From JAOUGY01 sp963825585 (GTDB taxonomy: Bacteria > Actinomycetota > Acidimicrobiia > Spongiisociales > ZC4RG35), in contig CAWGTX010000004.1 in assembly GCA_963825585.1 (NCBI GenBank), forward strand, positions 1-64,000: a stretch of DNA of 64,000 nt, read 5' to 3'. Positions 1-8,549 of this stretch are shown here, piece after piece (positions within the stretch are counted from its first letter, which is position 1; the number at the start of each line of letters is the position of its first letter). Made by a program: the position numbers and the translations under genes. The notes below the pieces were generated by a model, which did no database searches, was not told the origin of the DNA, and was given only the letters and a program-made list of their open reading frames with translations.

Positions 1-946
1 CGACGTTGCCGATCTTGCGGCCGGACTCGACGTAGCGGTAGGCCTCGACGATGTCGTCGAGCGGGTAGGTGCGGTCGACGACCGGGGTGAACTGCCCGGA
101 CTCCATCAGCTCGCTGAAGTGCCGCACCATCTCCTGGTCGTGCGTCGGGTACGGGAACACAACCTTCTTGCCCCGCATCAGCGGAGTGGCCAGCGCCAGC
201 GCCGGGTTCTGCCCCTTCGGCCCCAGCTCGGACGACAGGTAGACCCCGCCGGGCACGAGCAGCCGTTTGCACTGCCCGAACGTGCTCTTGCCGACGGTGT
301 CCAGGACGGCGTCGTAGGTCTGGTCGTCCTGGGTGAAGTCCTCGGCCGTGTAGTCGATCACCCGGTCGGCACCCAGGCCGCTGACCAGCTCCAGGTGCTC
401 GGTGCCGCAGACCGCGGTCACCTGGACGTCCATCGTCTTGAGGAGCTGAACCGCGGCCGAGCCGATGGCGCCGGTGGCGCCGTTGACCAGCACGCGCTGC
501 CCGCTGCGGATCTTGGCCTTCGTGATGAACGACATGGCGTAGTGCGAGCCCTCGGTGCCGGGCGCCGCCTGCTGGTAGGTGAGGTTCGCCGGGATGGTCG
601 CCATCGACGCGTCCTCGGGCACCGACAGATACTCGGCGTGACCACCAAACGCGCCCTCGACGTACCCGAAGACCCGGTCGCCGACGGCGAAGCGAGTGAC
701 CGCACTTCCGACCTGCTCGACCTGGCCGGCGAACTCGTTCCCGAGGACCGGCGCCTTGGGCTGTCGGAGGCCGCTGAACAACCGGATGACGACCGGCTTG
801 CCGGAGCGGTAGCCGCAGTCGGTGCGGTTCACCGTCGTGGCATGGACCTTGACCAGCACGTCGTGGTCACCGACCTGCGGTGAGGGCACGTTGGCGATGC
901 GCACCACGTCTGGTGGTCCGTATCGACGGTTGACGGCGGCCCTCAC
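1..946 (-). CDS. Zinc-independent medium-chain (MDR) NAD(P)-dependent oxidoreductase, 3' end cut by window
   Basis: About 315 codons are visible from a GTG start (944-946) and the gene runs off the left edge. The N-terminal GroES-like half carries VNRTDCGYRSGKP and GNEFAGQVEQVGS. The nucleotide-binding half has the Rossmann motif VLVNGATGAIGSAAVQLLK near residues 150-170. This layout matches quinone-oxidoreductase/zeta-crystallin-like MDR enzymes that reduce quinones or enones with NAD(P)H; the cysteine cluster of zinc alcohol dehydrogenases is not seen. It is a cytosolic enzyme and its exact substrate cannot be told from sequence. Confidence 0.85.
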   Translation of the reverse strand, partial: MRAAVNRRYGPPDVVRIANVPSPQVGDHDVLVKVHATTVNRTDCGYRSGKPVVIRLFSGLRQPKAPVLGNEFAGQVEQVGSAVTRFAVGDRVFGYVEGAFGGHAEYLSVPEDASMATIPANLTYQQAAPGTEGSHYAMSFITKAKIRSGQRVLVNGATGAIGSAAVQLLKTMDVQVTAVCGTEHLELVSGLGADRVIDYTAEDFTQDDQTYDAVLDTVGKSTFGQCKRLLVPGGVYLSSELGPKGQNPALALATPLMRGKKVVFPYPTHDQEMVRHFSELMESGQFTPVVDRTYPLDDIVEAYRYVESGRKIGNV

Positions 947-1115
947 GCGTCGACCCTACCGACGGCGCCGACCCGCCCGCGGACGCGAGCTGCGGTCGCG
1001 CCCGGCAGCGTCCGTTCGTCAGATGTCTTCATCCGGTGGCGGGCGTCCGGAGGTGTGGATGGTTCGCCTGAGCCTCGGTAGGCTGCCGCGATCCTCACAC
1101 GTCGAAGGGTCCCCC

Positions 1116-1490
1116 ATGAGCGCACATGAACCGGCCGAGGCGAGCACCCTGTTTGAGCGCTACTTCGCCGAAGGTGACCTGGAGGGTCTGATGTCCCTCT
1201 ATGAAGATGGCGCTGTCTTTCCGACACCGCGCGGCACCTCGACCGGGCACGACGAGATTCGCACGACGCTCAAGGCATACCTCGACTCCGGTGCCTCGCT
1301 GGTCTTCGGGGAGTCCCTGGTCTTCTCTGCCGGCGACCTGGCGCTGATCCACACGCCGTGGACCATGAAGACGCCGGACGGGTCGACCTCTGAAGGCGCC
1401 ACTGCCGAGGTCGTCCGCCGACAGTCAGACGGCAGCTGGAAGTACATCATCGACAACCCCGACGGGACGGCCCTGCTCAGTCACGAGTAG
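1116..1490 (+). CDS. SnoaL-like / NTF2-fold protein
   Basis: 124 aa. The ATG at 1116 was chosen over the far-upstream in-frame start because the protein then begins directly with the helical ERYFAEGDLEGLMSLYEDGAVF segment typical of SnoaL/DUF4440 cone-shaped barrels. It ends with a strand-rich region (EVVRRQSDGSWKYIIDNP), a pattern shared by this superfamily. Members bind or isomerise small hydrophobic ligands, or have no enzymatic role. No catalytic residues can be assigned here. It is divergent from the MDR gene, with a 169-bp gap. Confidence 0.7.
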   Translation: MSAHEPAEASTLFERYFAEGDLEGLMSLYEDGAVFPTPRGTSTGHDEIRTTLKAYLDSGASLVFGESLVFSAGDLALIHTPWTMKTPDGSTSEGATAEVVRRQSDGSWKYIIDNPDGTALLSHE

Positions 1491-1529
1491 CGCGGGCACC
1501 GTCTCGCCACGGTCGTACCGGGCGGCCGC

Positions 1530-1918
1530 TCAGGCGGGTGCTTGGCCCGCGTCGAGCATCGGGCCGTCGGAGGCTCGCTCGGCGAAGACTGCCCGGAGGC
1601 CGGGCTTGCGGCGTAGCCACTCGGTGAGCGCCACCAGCGGCCGCTGGAGCACCAGCCAGCCGAGCAGGACGACCGAGGCACCGAGGGTGAAGCCGGCCAG
1701 GATGTCCCAGGGGTAGTGGGCGCCGACGTAGACGCGGGCGAACCCCATGAGCAGGCCTGCGGCCAGGGCGAGCAGCCCGAGCCGACGATCGACCAGGAGC
1801 AGGCCCGCGGCGACGGCGCCGGCCATGGTCGCGTGGTCGGACGGGAAGGAGAAGTCGGGCGTCACGTCCGCCAACCGCAGCATCTGCGGATACGCGGTGG
1901 GTGCCCAGGTCCGTGCCC
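1530..1918 (-). pseudogene. PAP2-family phosphatase, N-terminal half missing
   Basis: The frame carries the second and third phosphatase motifs of the PAP2 superfamily (SFPSDHATMAG and ARVYVGAHYPWDILAG) and two following hydrophobic segments. The first motif (KxxxxxxRP) and the N-terminal membrane helices are absent. Upstream the frame reaches a TGA at 1920-1922, which is the stop codon of the adjacent subtilase in the same frame, and no start codon lies in between. Intact members dephosphorylate lipid phosphates at the membrane. The abrupt loss right beside another gene's stop suggests an assembly join near 1900-1918 rather than natural decay. Confidence 0.75.
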
Positions 1919-1919
1919 G

Positions 1920-3365
1920 TCAGCGGACGACCGAGAAGGCGTTCACCTCACCGGCGCCGTAGAAGGAGTTGTGAAGGCCACCCGTGCACACCGCCTGGTA
2001 CTGCGGCAGGTTGGGGCGCGGGTTGTACACGCCCGCCGGGCAGGGCAGCGGGTCCGCAGTGCGCTCGAGCATCGCTGCCAGTGCGCCCGGGGTCAGGCGG
2101 GGGTGTGCCGAGAGCGCGAGTGCCGCGACACCTGCGGCGTGCGGGCCCGCCATCGAGGTGCCCTGGGAGTATGCGTAGCCGCCCGGGTAGGTCGAGAGAA
2201 CGGCGTGGGACACCGTCGACACGGTCCAATCCGGCTGACGTGTGTCACCGCCCGGGGCGGTGACATCCACCACGCCCTGGCCGTAGGAGCTGTAGTAGCT
2301 CTTGAGCCGCTCGGTGCCGACCGCGGACACGGTGACGACACCGGGTGCCTCAGCGGGCAGGTCGAGGCAGGCGCCGGTGATCGTGCGGTCCTCCACGGGG
2401 TAGCTGCCGTCGTTGGGACTGCCCGAGTCCGTGAACTTGTGCTGCAGGTCGACGTTGGAGTTGCCGGCTGAGGCGATGTTCAAGACACCCTGCGAGTTCG
2501 AGTAACGGATCGCGCGCTGCACCGCCTGCCACACCGGGCGTTGCCGGACGTCGTTGCGGCAGTTGAACTCCCATGGGTCGATGAAGTAACTGTTGTTCGT
2601 GATCTGCATGCCGTGGGTCGCCGCCCACATGAAGCCACACACCGCCGCCTCTGGGTAGATGTAGCCGTCGTCGGTGACGACCTTGACTGAGGCGAGCTTG
2701 ACCCCGGGTGCGACGCCAGCGATGCCAACGCCGTTGAGGGCGGCGGCGATCGTGCCTGCAACGTGGGTCCCGTGCCCGGACGTCGTCGGGTTCCAGGCGG
2801 CCTCCGCGGTGTCGACGACGCCACCGAGGCACGAGGCGCTGAGGTCCTTTCGGATCTGGCTGGCCAGGTCAGGGTGGCTGCTGTCGATTCCGCTGTCCAG
2901 GACCCCGACGACGACGGACGGGTCACCGGTCGTCACCGCATGCGCCTGTTGCACCTGGATCTGCTGCATGTCCCATTGCCGGCCCCACAGCGGCTCACCC
3001 GTCGGGTCGCCGGCGACCGTGGTGGTGTCCAGCACGGTCGCAGTCCCTTCGTCGAGGGGGCTGCCCAGGCCCTCGGTCGACGCGACCGACTCCACGCCGG
3101 AACCGCGAACGGCATCGGCAAACCCGGTGGCGGTCGAGCGGACCACGAGCACGCCGATCTGGTCGTAGCTCGCGACGACCCTTCCGCCCGAGTCCGCCAC
3201 GCGCTGCTGCGCCTTGGCGGTGGAGGACCCCTGGGGGGCCAGGACGAGGTAGGTGGTGTCGGGTCCGGGGGCCGCAGACGCGGTCGCCGTGCCGGCGACG
3301 GCCGTGGCACCGGCCAGGAAGACTGCCGCCGCCACCAGCAGGCGGGTGGGGGAGGGACGGATCAC
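1920..3365 (-). CDS. Secreted S8-family subtilisin-like serine protease
   Basis: 481 aa from a GTG at 3365 preceded by GGGAGA. A signal peptide covers about residues 1-32 (LLVAAAVFLAGATAVAG, then an Ala-rich cleavage region). A short I9-like propeptide follows (TYLVLAPQGS... to about residue 90). The catalytic triad is visible: Asp in VVGVLDSGIDSSHPDL, His in GHGTHVAGTIAA, Ser in GTSMAGPHAAGVAAL; the oxyanion Asn is in IASAGNSN. The length fits a plain extracellular subtilase with no C-terminal accessory domain. It is monocistronic here. Confidence 0.92.
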   Translation of the reverse strand: MIRPSPTRLLVAAAVFLAGATAVAGTATASAAPGPDTTYLVLAPQGSSTAKAQQRVADSGGRVVASYDQIGVLVVRSTATGFADAVRGSGVESVASTEGLGSPLDEGTATVLDTTTVAGDPTGEPLWGRQWDMQQIQVQQAHAVTTGDPSVVVGVLDSGIDSSHPDLASQIRKDLSASCLGGVVDTAEAAWNPTTSGHGTHVAGTIAAALNGVGIAGVAPGVKLASVKVVTDDGYIYPEAAVCGFMWAATHGMQITNNSYFIDPWEFNCRNDVRQRPVWQAVQRAIRYSNSQGVLNIASAGNSNVDLQHKFTDSGSPNDGSYPVEDRTITGACLDLPAEAPGVVTVSAVGTERLKSYYSSYGQGVVDVTAPGGDTRQPDWTVSTVSHAVLSTYPGGYAYSQGTSMAGPHAAGVAALALSAHPRLTPGALAAMLERTADPLPCPAGVYNPRPNLPQYQAVCTGGLHNSFYGAGEVNAFSVVR

Positions 3366-3808
3366 GTGGTTCTCCCGTTCAGTTGTGGCAGTGCTCCGGC
3401 GCAGGCGGGCCGGTGCCCACAACGTAGGGGTCCGCGGCGCCAGCGGCAATGACGTGACGGGTGCGAAACTGCGTGGGGTAGCGGGAATGATGGACGGGTC
3501 AACTATCGTGAATCCACCTCCCACGTCGGAGGATCGTGGCCCTCCGTGCGGTCCGCTACGGAGACAGCAAGGTTCGTTCCTACGGATTCCCGGTCGACGG
3601 AACAGGGTGTGAGCCACGGGGTGTCCGCGCGAAGGTGTTGATGTCCGGGAGCAAGCGGTCGTCGAGTCGCTGAAGCAGGGTCAGGGATCGCCCGCCAAGA
3701 TCCATCTCGCGGCTGCCGGCGCGGATCGGTCCGAGCAGGCTACGCCGTGCGCGGCGGTTCGGGGGCCACCGTCAGCCGCGGTGCGTCTGAACGGGGCTGC
3801 GGCGTCCG
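3366..3808. other. Intergenic stretch without a supportable gene
   Basis: This lies between the subtilase start and a truncated sugar dehydratase. A plus-strand GTG frame from about 3537 to 3675 has a stop and no recognisable similarity, and the other open frames are high-GC shadows. One of the suspected assembly joins may lie here, since the downstream dehydratase has no partner genes. Confidence 0.4.
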
Positions 3809-4083
3809 TTAGGGCGACTGGCGGACCCGCTTGGCGGCCGCACCAGACAAGTCGTCGGCGAGCGCCTGCCGGTCGGCCTCGACCATGATCCGGGCCAGCT
3901 CCGGGGTGTGGACCTGCGCGGACCAGCCGAGCAGGTCCCGGGCCCGGGAGGCGTCCCCGATGAGGGCGTCGACCTCGGTGGGCCGCAGGTAGCGCTCGTC
4001 GAACTTGACGTACTTCTCCCAGTCGAGGCCGGCCGCCTCGAACGACAGCCGCACGAAGTCGCGCACCGAGTACTCGGTGCCGG
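3809..4083 (-). pseudogene. gmd: GDP-mannose 4,6-dehydratase, C-terminal fragment only
   Basis: About 91 codons ending at TAA 3809-3811. The text TGTEYSVRDFVRL, KYVKFDERYLRPTEVD and ARDLLGWSAQV is the diagnostic C-terminal region of GDP-mannose 4,6-dehydratase, which makes GDP-4-keto-6-deoxymannose for fucose and rhamnose glycans. About 250 N-terminal residues, including the Rossmann fold and the catalytic Tyr-x-x-x-Lys, are missing. The frame breaks at about 4083, exactly where the next gene's stop codon lies, so this looks like a contig end. Confidence 0.85.
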
Positions 4084-4911
4084 TCAGCCTCGATCCTTGT
4101 CGCGGACAAAGACCACGAGTTCCTTCCGCTTCACCTCGAAGAGCCCGGTGGCCTCCACCAGGTCACTCAGCTTTCGGTAGCCATAGTTGCGAGGGTCGAA
4201 CGACGCCTGGTTGCCAATCTGGCCTCCCACCTCGCTCAGTCGTGCCCAGCCGTCGTCCCCAGCGGCGGAGTCCACCGCACGGCGCAGCATCTGCACGAGA
4301 CGCTTGTCGTCGCGCACCTTCTGAGGAGAGGCTGCCTTGAGTGTCCCGTCGCCAGCCTCTTCGATCGGCTGCCCCAAGCCTTCCACGTAGACGAACTGGG
4401 AACAGGCGTTGACGAACGGCTCCGGCGTCTTCGTCTCGCCGAAGCCGTACACCTTCAGCCCCTCCGCCAGAACACGCATCACCAGGGGTGTGAAGTCGGC
4501 ATCGCTCGAGTAGATGGCAAGCCCATCAAGGGCGCCCGCGTGGACCAAGTCCATCGCGTCGATCACCAGCGCCATGTCCGAGGCGTTCTTGCCGGTGCTG
4601 TACGCGTACTGCTGGACCGGGCGGATCGCGTAGGTGGGCAGGGCCGCTTCCCAATGTTTGAGGTGCGGACTCTTCCAGTTTCCGTAGGCCCGTCGCACGT
4701 TGGCGGCGCCATGGCGGGCAATCTCCCCCAGGATGACCTCGATCCTCGACGCGGGCGCGTTCTCGGCATCGATCAGGAGGGCGATCCGCTTCTCGTCACC
4801 AGCCACTCGCCGAGCATTCAGCGCGACTTCTGGTCGGTCAACCCGACGGGCCGCTCCGGGACGAGACGGGTTAGCACCAGCCGTCCGGTCGTGCGCAAAA
4901 GGCACACCCAC
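4084..4911 (-). CDS. NYN (PIN-like) RNase domain protein with C-terminal LOTUS/OST-HTH domain
   Basis: 275 aa. The NYN/LabA-type PIN-like domain spans about residues 40-180, with acidic residues expected to bind metal in ALLIDAENAP, NASDMALVIDAMDL and IYSSDADFTPLVMR. A C-terminal OST-HTH/LOTUS domain follows (KVRDDKRLVQMLRRAV to YRKLSDLVEATGLFEV). Such proteins are predicted metal-dependent RNases; the LOTUS domain probably binds RNA or a protein partner. The start at 4911 keeps it 5 nt downstream of the NERD gene; a GTG at 4806 just before the domain is an alternative. The C-terminus abuts the suspected join at 4083. Confidence 0.85.
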   Translation of the reverse strand: MGVPFAHDRTAGANPSRPGAARRVDRPEVALNARRVAGDEKRIALLIDAENAPASRIEVILGEIARHGAANVRRAYGNWKSPHLKHWEAALPTYAIRPVQQYAYSTGKNASDMALVIDAMDLVHAGALDGLAIYSSDADFTPLVMRVLAEGLKVYGFGETKTPEPFVNACSQFVYVEGLGQPIEEAGDGTLKAASPQKVRDDKRLVQMLRRAVDSAAGDDGWARLSEVGGQIGNQASFDPRNYGYRKLSDLVEATGLFEVKRKELVVFVRDKDRG

Positions 4912-4916
4912 TCCGC

Positions 4917-5852
4917 TTACGACCGCCAGGTGCGTTCCTGGCGCGCAGCACCAAAGATCGTTGCGATGTCGATATCAGTAAGGGCGACCCGGCACGCCTT
5001 GAACCAGCCGCGCAGGGCTGCTCGGTTGACGACGTGGACATCATCCGGCCGCGCCTTGATCGTGATGGTGCTCGCGTTGACCGGCACGACCATCCCTTGA
5101 ACGAACACTGGGAAGCCGCAGGCGGCCGTGAGCAGGCGGCTGGCCCGCTCGGCCTCGTGACGGCTGTTCCGGATGTAGGGCTGTCGGTGTCCGTTCACCA
5201 TGAAGGTGTTCCCGCCAACCCAGATCTTGGCGTCGGGGTGGTGCTTGGCGTTGAGGGTGAACACGCCACCAGGGCCGACCACGAAGTGGTCGATGTCGGA
5301 CCCGTTGTCACCGACCTCAATCGAATGGAGCACCTGCCACCGTGGGTCCTTGCGGGTCAGCTTGTCGAGCTGGGCTCCCACCAGCTCCTCGCCGTCAGCG
5401 CCGATCCGCCACGCCCGCTCCTCGCTCTTGACGCCCAGGAGTCGGGCAGCAAACGTCCGAACTGGGGCGGCCTGGCGGGCAGCCACGGCCTGCTGCCGGA
5501 CGAGGGCTCCGGCCGGCCGCGCAGCCAGGTCCTCGCCAGGGGAAGGAACCGAGACATCTGGCTGGGCAGGGGGCTCGCCGGATTCCGGCCACGCGACGTC
5601 TGCAGGGACGACCGGCTCCGCCGGTGCGGGCCCGGCCTCCGCCCTGGTGTGTCGACCCGACCGGGAAGGGCCAGCCACCAGGTCGGCATGGTCGGCCAGC
5701 GCCCGGTCGAACACCGCTTCGAACTCGGGACGCGCCAGTGTCCGCTCCCCGGACTCCAGGTCGAGCCAACCGACCTTCTCGCCGCCAGTCGTAGAGACGT
5801 AGAGGCGGTCCTTGCCGTAGCGGGTCCATCGCGAGACGACGATTTCCTCCAT
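4917..5852 (-). CDS. NERD (nuclease-related) domain protein
   Basis: 311 aa from the ATG at 5852 (MEEIVVSRWTRYGKDRLYV). The N-terminal 60 residues form a small strand-rich unit (RLYVSTTGGEKVGWLDLESG), followed by a Pro/Ala-rich linker to about residue 130. The NERD domain lies at about 155-280: GADGEELVGAQLDKL, then DIDHFVVGPGGVFTLNAKHH, which holds the Asp and the x-x-K equivalent of the nuclease-like core. NERD proteins are thought to be DNA-processing enzymes of the restriction-nuclease fold. It sits directly upstream of the NYN/LOTUS gene and is probably co-transcribed with it. Confidence 0.8.
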   Translation of the reverse strand: MEEIVVSRWTRYGKDRLYVSTTGGEKVGWLDLESGERTLARPEFEAVFDRALADHADLVAGPSRSGRHTRAEAGPAPAEPVVPADVAWPESGEPPAQPDVSVPSPGEDLAARPAGALVRQQAVAARQAAPVRTFAARLLGVKSEERAWRIGADGEELVGAQLDKLTRKDPRWQVLHSIEVGDNGSDIDHFVVGPGGVFTLNAKHHPDAKIWVGGNTFMVNGHRQPYIRNSRHEAERASRLLTAACGFPVFVQGMVVPVNASTITIKARPDDVHVVNRAALRGWFKACRVALTDIDIATIFGAARQERTWRS

Positions 5853-6121
5853 TGGGACAACGTCGGCGTGCTGCACGATCGAGTTGAGAACCTGCCACTC
5901 GATCGGCTCGCGCCCTCTCGCTTCAAGCCGTCGTCAGCCATCCACCTGCCGGAGCAGAGATGCGCTCAGCGGGTTGACGTCGAGTCTCGGCAGTTCGTCA
6001 CGCTTCCCCAAGTCTCGCTCGGATTGTCACCCCTCATCGCTGCGGGCGACCGGATCGGCTGACCTCGCGGGTCGCGGTACGCATGTCGACGGCAGGAACG
6101 GGTCCACGCTCTACTCCCGAC

Positions 6122-6968
6122 TCAACGACCCACGTTCACCGGAACTCTCTCGTCGGTGGCGACCGGCGCCTCAGCCCGCGCCAACGCGAACTGTGCCATC
6201 AGCGCGCCAACCAGGGCAGTCAATGCCATGAGCCCGATCGACCGCGTCAGCCCGCCGTACAGCAACTCGCGGGCGCCGTACAGGTCCGTTACACCGGCCG
6301 CCAGACCGCGCTCCGACCACCACGCCAGCAGGCCAGCAGTGACGACGCTGCCGGCGAAGACCGTCTGCCAGCGCCAACCCAGGCCGGGAGCCACCACGGT
6401 CGACGGTGGCGTCCGTCCGGTACCAGCGGACCAGGCTGTGCAGGACGAGCGCCAACCCGACCACCGAGCTCACATGCTGCAGCACCCGATACGCCGCAAG
6501 CGGCCCGAACACGTCCGGCACCTGGAGCCACGGCACCGCCATGACACCGAAGCCACCCTCGTGCGTGAACGCGTCCCAGACGATGTGGGTCGCCGCACCG
6601 AGGCCAGCGCCCAACACAAGCAGCGACGCCGAACTCAACGGCGTTGACAGGTGGGGTCGTACGACGTGCCGTGGCAGCCTCGCGCGGACTCCCTGGGGAG
6701 CCAGTGCGCGCAGCGGAGCGGCGAGCACGGTCCAGTAGACGGCGACGAGCGCGAGCGTCACCGGGATGTTCAGGGTGACCAGCCCCACCCACGTGTGGCT
6801 CGTAGAGCTCCAGGCGTAGCTCGGCACCCACGAGCTCAGTGGAATGAAATAGGGAACGTCCGGCGACATGGCACCGATCACGAATGCGCTGAGGATCACC
6901 GGGTCACGCAGCAAGGGAAAGCGGCCAGCCGGAAGCACCGCGGCGACGTGGCTGACGGTGAACGGCAC
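6122..6968 (-). pseudogene. DUF4184-type membrane protein broken by a frameshift
   Basis: The first frame (6968 to about 6410) begins MPFTVSHVAAVLP and contains VIGAMSPDVPYFIPL and GAATHIVWDAFTHEGG, the conserved His/Asp motifs of DUF4184 integral membrane proteins. After RWYRTD near 6415 the protein-like text moves to another frame (VVAPGLGWRWQTVF...) and continues with membrane segments to a stop at 6122. The combined length of about 282 aa equals an intact family member, so one base is missing or extra around 6395-6420. This could be real inactivation or a sequencing error. The function of the family is unknown. Confidence 0.8.
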
Positions 6969-7400
6969 CGGCCCATGGTACGTGCGGCCGAGCCAAGATG
7001 AGACCCGTCAGCTCAGCGCCGCTTCGTGCCCTTCGGACCTCGGCAGCAGCGCCGGGAAGTCGGCGCAGCCCGCTGCCGAGCCGCCGCACATACACCCCGG
7101 CCAGCCGGACGCGACTGTCGCCGACCTCCGGATGACGTGCCCGCATGCTTGCCGCGCTGGGAAGCAGCCAACGTCCCATCTGCCCTGGGCTCTTCCCAGC
7201 GAGAAGCTCGAGGAGGACGTGCTCGGCGATGGCGGGGTATACGAGCGTCCAATTCACCTCCTGCTCTCGCGCTATTCGGTGCTCTGGAGATCGCCGCCGA
7301 CAGAGGGGCGCAGATGCCTAGGGCTGAACTGATCAGATGGAGTCGGCGAGATGCCGTCACGCAACTCATTGTGATTCGCATGAGCACCTGGGCGGATGAC
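6969..7400. other. Stretch with no confidently called gene
   Basis: Between the DUF4184 start and the capsule epimerase stop. A minus-strand frame starting with GTG or ATG near 7257 (preceded by AGGAGG) reads NWTLVYPAIAEHVLLELLAG and could be a short protein of about 85 residues, but it runs on into the DUF4184 gene in another frame and I do not recognise it. No terminator was found after the epimerase. Confidence 0.35.
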
Positions 7401-8546
7401 CTACCGGAGCCCCGCCCAGAACCGGTGTTGGCCAGCGGTGGAAAGGATGAAGTTCACTACGCGTTCGCTGGTGTTGGTCACCGCATAATCGACGGGCAGT
7501 TCAGGCGCGCGACCGCGAGCAATCGCGAACCTCACTCCTGCGACCACCATCGCGGGGTCGAGGTCTGTCATGGTCATGGCACCAGTGTCCAAGGCCTCGG
7601 GGCGCTCGATCGATGAGCGCAGAGTGACGGCGGGGAAACCCAGGATCGTAGATTCTTCGCTGATGGTCCCGCTGTCGGAGAGCACACAGGCTGCTGAAAG
7701 CTGGAGTCGGTTGTAGTCCAAGAACCCGAACGGCGGATGGAACCGCACCAGTGGATGCGTCACGGGGGCGTCGGCACTGGAGCCTTCTCCCGTCCCAAGT
7801 TCCCCGGCCCCCAACCGGTTGCGTGTGCGCGGATGGGTAGACACGAGCACTGGCCAGCCCCACTCTTCGGCCACCGCGTTGAGCGACGAGAGGAGCAGCC
7901 TGAGGCGCTCCGGTCGGTCGACGTTCTCTTCGCGGTGCGCCGAGACGAGGAAGTACTGGCCGGTGGTCACTCCCAGCCTCACCACAGCGTCGGATACCTC
8001 GATTGACTCCCGGTACAGGCCCAAGACCTCGTTCATGGGTGACCCGGTCACCAGCACCCGACGCGCGTGGAGCCCTTCGGCTAGCAGGTTGCGCCGAGCG
8101 TGTTCGGTGTAGGCAAGGTTGAAGTCGGCGGTGTGGTCCACGAGGCGGCGGTTTGTCTCCTCGGGGACGTTGGCATCGAAGCAGCGGTTGCCCGCTTCCA
8201 TGTGGTAGGTCGGGATCTGCATGCGCTTGGCCATGATCAACGAAAGGGCGCTGTTGGTGTCGCCGAGGACAAGGAACGCGTCAGGGCGCTCCGCCTCGAG
8301 CACTGCTTCGGTCCGTCGCAGGATGTCGCCGAGGGTGGCACCCAGTGACGACACGTCCACGTCGAGGACGTGGTCCGGGAGACGCAGGCCCATCTCTTCG
8401 AAGAAGACACCGTTGAGCAGGTGGTCCCAGTTCTGGCCAGTGTGTACCAGCACGTGCTCGATGCCGGGGGTGGAGTCGAGCCGGCGCATGACTGCGGCTA
8501 GGCGGATGATCTCGGGCCGGGTGCCGACGACGGTGAGTACCTTCAC
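7401..8546 (-). CDS. UDP-N-acetylglucosamine 2-epimerase, capsule/O-antigen type (FnlC/WbjD-like)
   Basis: 381 aa from a GTG at 8546, starting 3 nt after the previous gene's stop. KVLTVVGTRPEIIRLAAV at the N-terminus and VHTGQNWD, HMEAGNRCFD, GDTNSAL and SDSGTISEES are the hallmark motifs of the non-hydrolysing UDP-GlcNAc 2-epimerase family (GT-B fold). In the UDP-L-FucNAc pathway this enzyme acts last, after the FnlA and FnlB steps, giving UDP-N-acetyl-L-fucosamine for capsule. The FnlB-like neighbour supports that role over WecB (ManNAc). Cytosolic. Confidence 0.88.
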   Translation of the reverse strand: MKVLTVVGTRPEIIRLAAVMRRLDSTPGIEHVLVHTGQNWDHLLNGVFFEEMGLRLPDHVLDVDVSSLGATLGDILRRTEAVLEAERPDAFLVLGDTNSALSLIMAKRMQIPTYHMEAGNRCFDANVPEETNRRLVDHTADFNLAYTEHARRNLLAEGLHARRVLVTGSPMNEVLGLYRESIEVSDAVVRLGVTTGQYFLVSAHREENVDRPERLRLLLSSLNAVAEEWGWPVLVSTHPRTRNRLGAGELGTGEGSSADAPVTHPLVRFHPPFGFLDYNRLQLSAACVLSDSGTISEESTILGFPAVTLRSSIERPEALDTGAMTMTDLDPAMVVAGVRFAIARGRAPELPVDYAVTNTSERVVNFILSTAGQHRFWAGLR

Positions 8547-8549
8547 GGC

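Noticed and set aside
6904..7257. Protein-coding gene on the minus strand beginning NWTLVYPAIAEH
   Set aside because: The ribosome-binding site is reasonable, but the frame overlaps the start of the DUF4184 gene by 65 bp and the latter half is Arg-rich shadow text, so it was not called as a gene.
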